From: Parascedosporium putredinis
Taxonomy: Eukaryota; Ascomycota; Sordariomycetes; Microascales; Microascaceae
Length of the DNA stretch: 64,000 nt
Reading direction: 5' to 3'
NCBI GenBank assembly: GCA_949357655.1
Contig: CASHTG010000012.1
Coordinates: 1,488,001 to 1,552,000 of the forward strand
Positions 61,653-64,000 of this stretch are shown piece by piece. The notes under the pieces are model-generated. The model made no database searches. It saw only the letters and a list, made by a program, of their open reading frames with translations, and had not been told where the DNA came from. The stretch's first letter is position 1; each line of letters starts with the position of its first letter. The position numbers were made by a program, and so were the translations under genes.

Positions 61653-63010
61653 ATGAAGTGGCTTCCCGTCGTCCCCGCCCTCGTGGCGACTTCCCAGGCC
61701 GCCCTCCGATTCGGATGCTCCACCCTGACCATCCAGCGCCTCGACCCTCTCGTCGAGCCCGGTGCGGTCCCCTCGGCCCATCTTCACCAGATTGTCGGCG
61801 GCAATGCCTTCAATGCCAGCATGGACGACACCGTCGGCGACAAGGGAACTTGCACCACCTGCACCTTTAGCGAGGATTTCTCCAACTACTGGACCGCCGT
61901 CATGTTCTTCAAGCACTCCAACGGTACCTACCAGCGTGTTCCCATCATGCAGAACACCGCTCTCCCCAACGGTATCAACGGTGGCATGACCGTCTACTAC
62001 ACCCAGCAGGACTTCTCCTCCAACGGAAACCAGAAGATCACTGCCTTCCCTCCCGTAAGTCGTGACGAGGCCCTCCCTCTCCTTAGACTGAGAAAAGCCC
62101 GTCTGCGGAGAAAGCCGTAAACCTCCACAGAGGGATGAGAAATAACGTACTAACTTCTGCTGTCTTTCCCAATAGGGCTTCCGCATGGTCGTCGGTAACC
62201 CCGGTGTTAGGACTTTGGCCGAGCAGCAAGCTGAGCAGGGTGCTCCTGGTCTCCGCTTCGTGTGCCTCCAGAACAAGGGCACTCGCTTCCCTGAGCTCGC
62301 CAACTTCCCCACCTCCCCTTGTGTCGGCGGTATCATGACCGTCCACCACTTCCCCGCGTAAGTTCAAGCGAATACAAAAAGAAAAACAAACGTAGCATCG
62401 GTGATGAAGCCACGTTTAACCCTCTCTCTCTCTCTCCGTAAACCTCGCTAACACGACTTTTTCGCACCTTGCAGCTGCTGGGATGGCGTCAACGCCGACA
62501 GCCCCGACCACAAGTCGCACATGTTCGACACCCAAAGGGAACCTTTGTCAACGCCGGTGCTTGCCCCGCCTCCCACCCCGTGCGCGTTCCTCAGGTCGCG
62601 TACGAGACCCTCTGGGATACCACCCAGTTCAACGGTCTCTGGAACACCGGCGACCCCAACCCCTTCACCCTCAGCTACGGTGACGGCGACGGCTACGGCA
62701 CCCACGCCGATTACCTCTTCGGATGGAAGGGTGACTCGCTCCAGCGCGCCATGGACTCCAACTGCATGTTCAACGCCTGCGAGGGTGGACGTCCTCTTCT
62801 GTCTCAGGGTGTCAACGAGATGAACAAGTGCACTGTTCAGACGCTCGTCGATGAGAACATCGATGGCTGTAAGTTGGCCCCATCTCTGATCCAATCCCTA
62901 AGGGGATACACAAATCCATGTATACGCCGAGGGGACTTGCTGACATTTTCGATCCTCCTATAGGGCTCACCGAGATGCCTGGCCAGGGCGCCATCGTGAA
63001 CAAGAAATAA
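61653..63010 (+). CDS. DUF1996 secreted protein
   Basis: Four exons: 61653-62054, 62176-62357, 62475-62868, 62964-63010. The signal peptide is MKWLPVVPALVATSQAA. The DUF1996 signature follows: RLDPLVEPG, then AHLHQIVGGNAFN, CTTCTFSEDFSNYWTAVMFF and, in the third exon, CWDGVNADSPDHKSH and CPASHPVRVPQ. A single break at CCC 62531-62533 needs one C, giving 341 residues. No WSC domain or membrane anchor follows. Members are widespread extracellular proteins of fungi; a glycan-related role is suspected but unproven. The very short last exon (WLTEMPGQGAIVNKK) has good splice sites. Confidence 0.92.
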
Positions 63011-64000
63011 TTTTACCTGTAGCTGATCTCCTCGACTTAAAGCGAATTGAGGGCCGGGTATGCACGCTTGATGGGGAGTGCACGCTTTCACCAAGGGCAC
63101 TAGCCCACCCGCAAAGTCCCGGAGCTATTAGGTAGTCCTTGAAAGTTACATTGAGGTTCGATTCGGTTCAATATATCCGGAACTATCAGGCGGTTACCTT
63201 TTTAATGATATTGGTATTATTATTAAAATAAAGCGGGGTGAGAACCAATCAAGCGCTCCTTGACCACATGCCATGACCAAGCCTCTTCAGCCTTGGAGCA
63301 AACGTGTAAACTGTCGAGTGCCAATCTTCTTCTTATATATATTAGAAAATTTCGAAACTGTCAAATTTGGTACCTACAATCTGCGTAACTTGATTATATG
63401 ATGAAGGGTCGCTGTGGCAAAGCCAAATCGATCCATCATTGATACAGATGGTTGCGCTGAGGCTGACCTTGTTCTGAAGGCAAGGACGAACCCGGGAGAG
63501 AACTAATAGGTGATGCCCTCATGCAAAGAAATGCTACATGTAAGACTGTGCCTTAAAGCATCCATTGATATCCATATCCTTGTGGTCTCTTCACCATATG
63601 ACCAATGACCGGCTCTTTGACGTGCCATCAATTCCTTCCCATATTCAGTCAACGCCCTCATAGTACTGTAAAAGGTAGGTTACATGGAGTGGTACGACTA
63701 CCTCTTGGTGGAAGGTCTTTTGGAAGTCTTCAGAGTCGAAATTCTTCTGTCCGTCTGGCCCAGGAAATTCGCATCGTAAACATCGCTGAACCGCATAACC
63801 GAATAGGGGACCACCCTGCGTCTATACCCGGTCTAATTGTTGGTTCGCCAGGTCAAAGTCGTCTATCTCGGTGGGTAGAAGGCCGAATTCTTGTAAGAAT
63901 TCGGTCTTATAGTGGTTTTCACGTAGCGTGGCAAGGGTGGTATCCAGATAGAGTTCAGTGAGGAGGACACCGAGGGTGAATAACGCCCTATTCCGGACTC
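63011..64000. other. Intergenic to window end
   Basis: AT-rich 3' flank of the DUF1996 gene, then sequence in which I recognise no gene. A gene could begin beyond the window edge. Confidence 0.45.

Overview
The window is nuclear DNA of a filamentous ascomycete (Pezizomycotina). The gene content points to a plant-associated or saprotrophic Sordariomycete, but I cannot name a species. The evidence is the short spliceosomal introns (about 60-240 bp, GTAWGT-type donors and YAG acceptors), the fungal mannitol-1-phosphate dehydrogenase, the secreted plant-wall enzymes (pectin lyase, GH43, AA9 LPMO), two fungal STAND/NLR receptors and a DUF1996 secreted protein. Genes are GC-rich at third positions and are separated by 0.3-5 kb of lower-GC spacer. 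I found no transposon, no CRISPR array and no RIP-like AT-rich tract.

Layout. 3.3-8.6 kb holds housekeeping genes: mannitol-1-phosphate 5-dehydrogenase and the COPI beta-prime subunit SEC27. 9.6-15.2 kb holds a tiny Cys-tailed protein, a tRNA-Ser(CGA), a small secreted protein and a pectin lyase. 15.2-20.1 kb is a long spacer without a recognisable gene. 20.1-30.5 kb holds a monocarboxylate-type MFS transporter, a NACHT STAND protein, a GH43 glycosidase and a type-B carboxylesterase. 31.8-32.5 kb encodes a small single-pass membrane protein. 35.3-40.9 kb holds a flavin monooxygenase followed by a hydantoinase/oxoprolinase-DUF917 fusion on the same strand. 41.3-44.8 kb is an ankyrin NLR with a nearly identical 99-bp repeat array and a decayed 3' end. 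46.0-47.0 kb is an AA9 LPMO, and 47.7-49.2 kb an F-box-like protein. 51.3-57.2 kb holds a secreted hemocyanin/phenoloxidase-VWA fusion convergent with a two-propeller EGF-containing phytase-like protein. 61.7-63.0 kb is a DUF1996 secreted protein.

An assembly-wide caveat governs every gene model. Nearly all multi-exon genes, including SEC27 and the mannitol dehydrogenase, need one or more single bases added to stay in frame. Most of these sites lie in short C or G runs (some T or A), and bases are always missing, never extra. I count about 45 missing bases in about 31 kb of coding sequence. Adding them gives whole-codon lengths close to family norms. I read these as sequencing or assembly homopolymer under-calls, not pseudogenes. 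The one clear exception is the 3' end of the ankyrin NLR, which carries real nonsense codons.

Functionally the window combines secretion machinery (COPI) with a set of secreted enzymes for pectin, arabinoxylan, cellulose and possibly phytate. It also holds non-self recognition receptors of the type that evolve rapidly in fungi. The most unusual protein is the predicted secreted fusion of an arthropod-hemocyanin-like type-3 copper domain to a MIDAS-bearing von Willebrand A domain.
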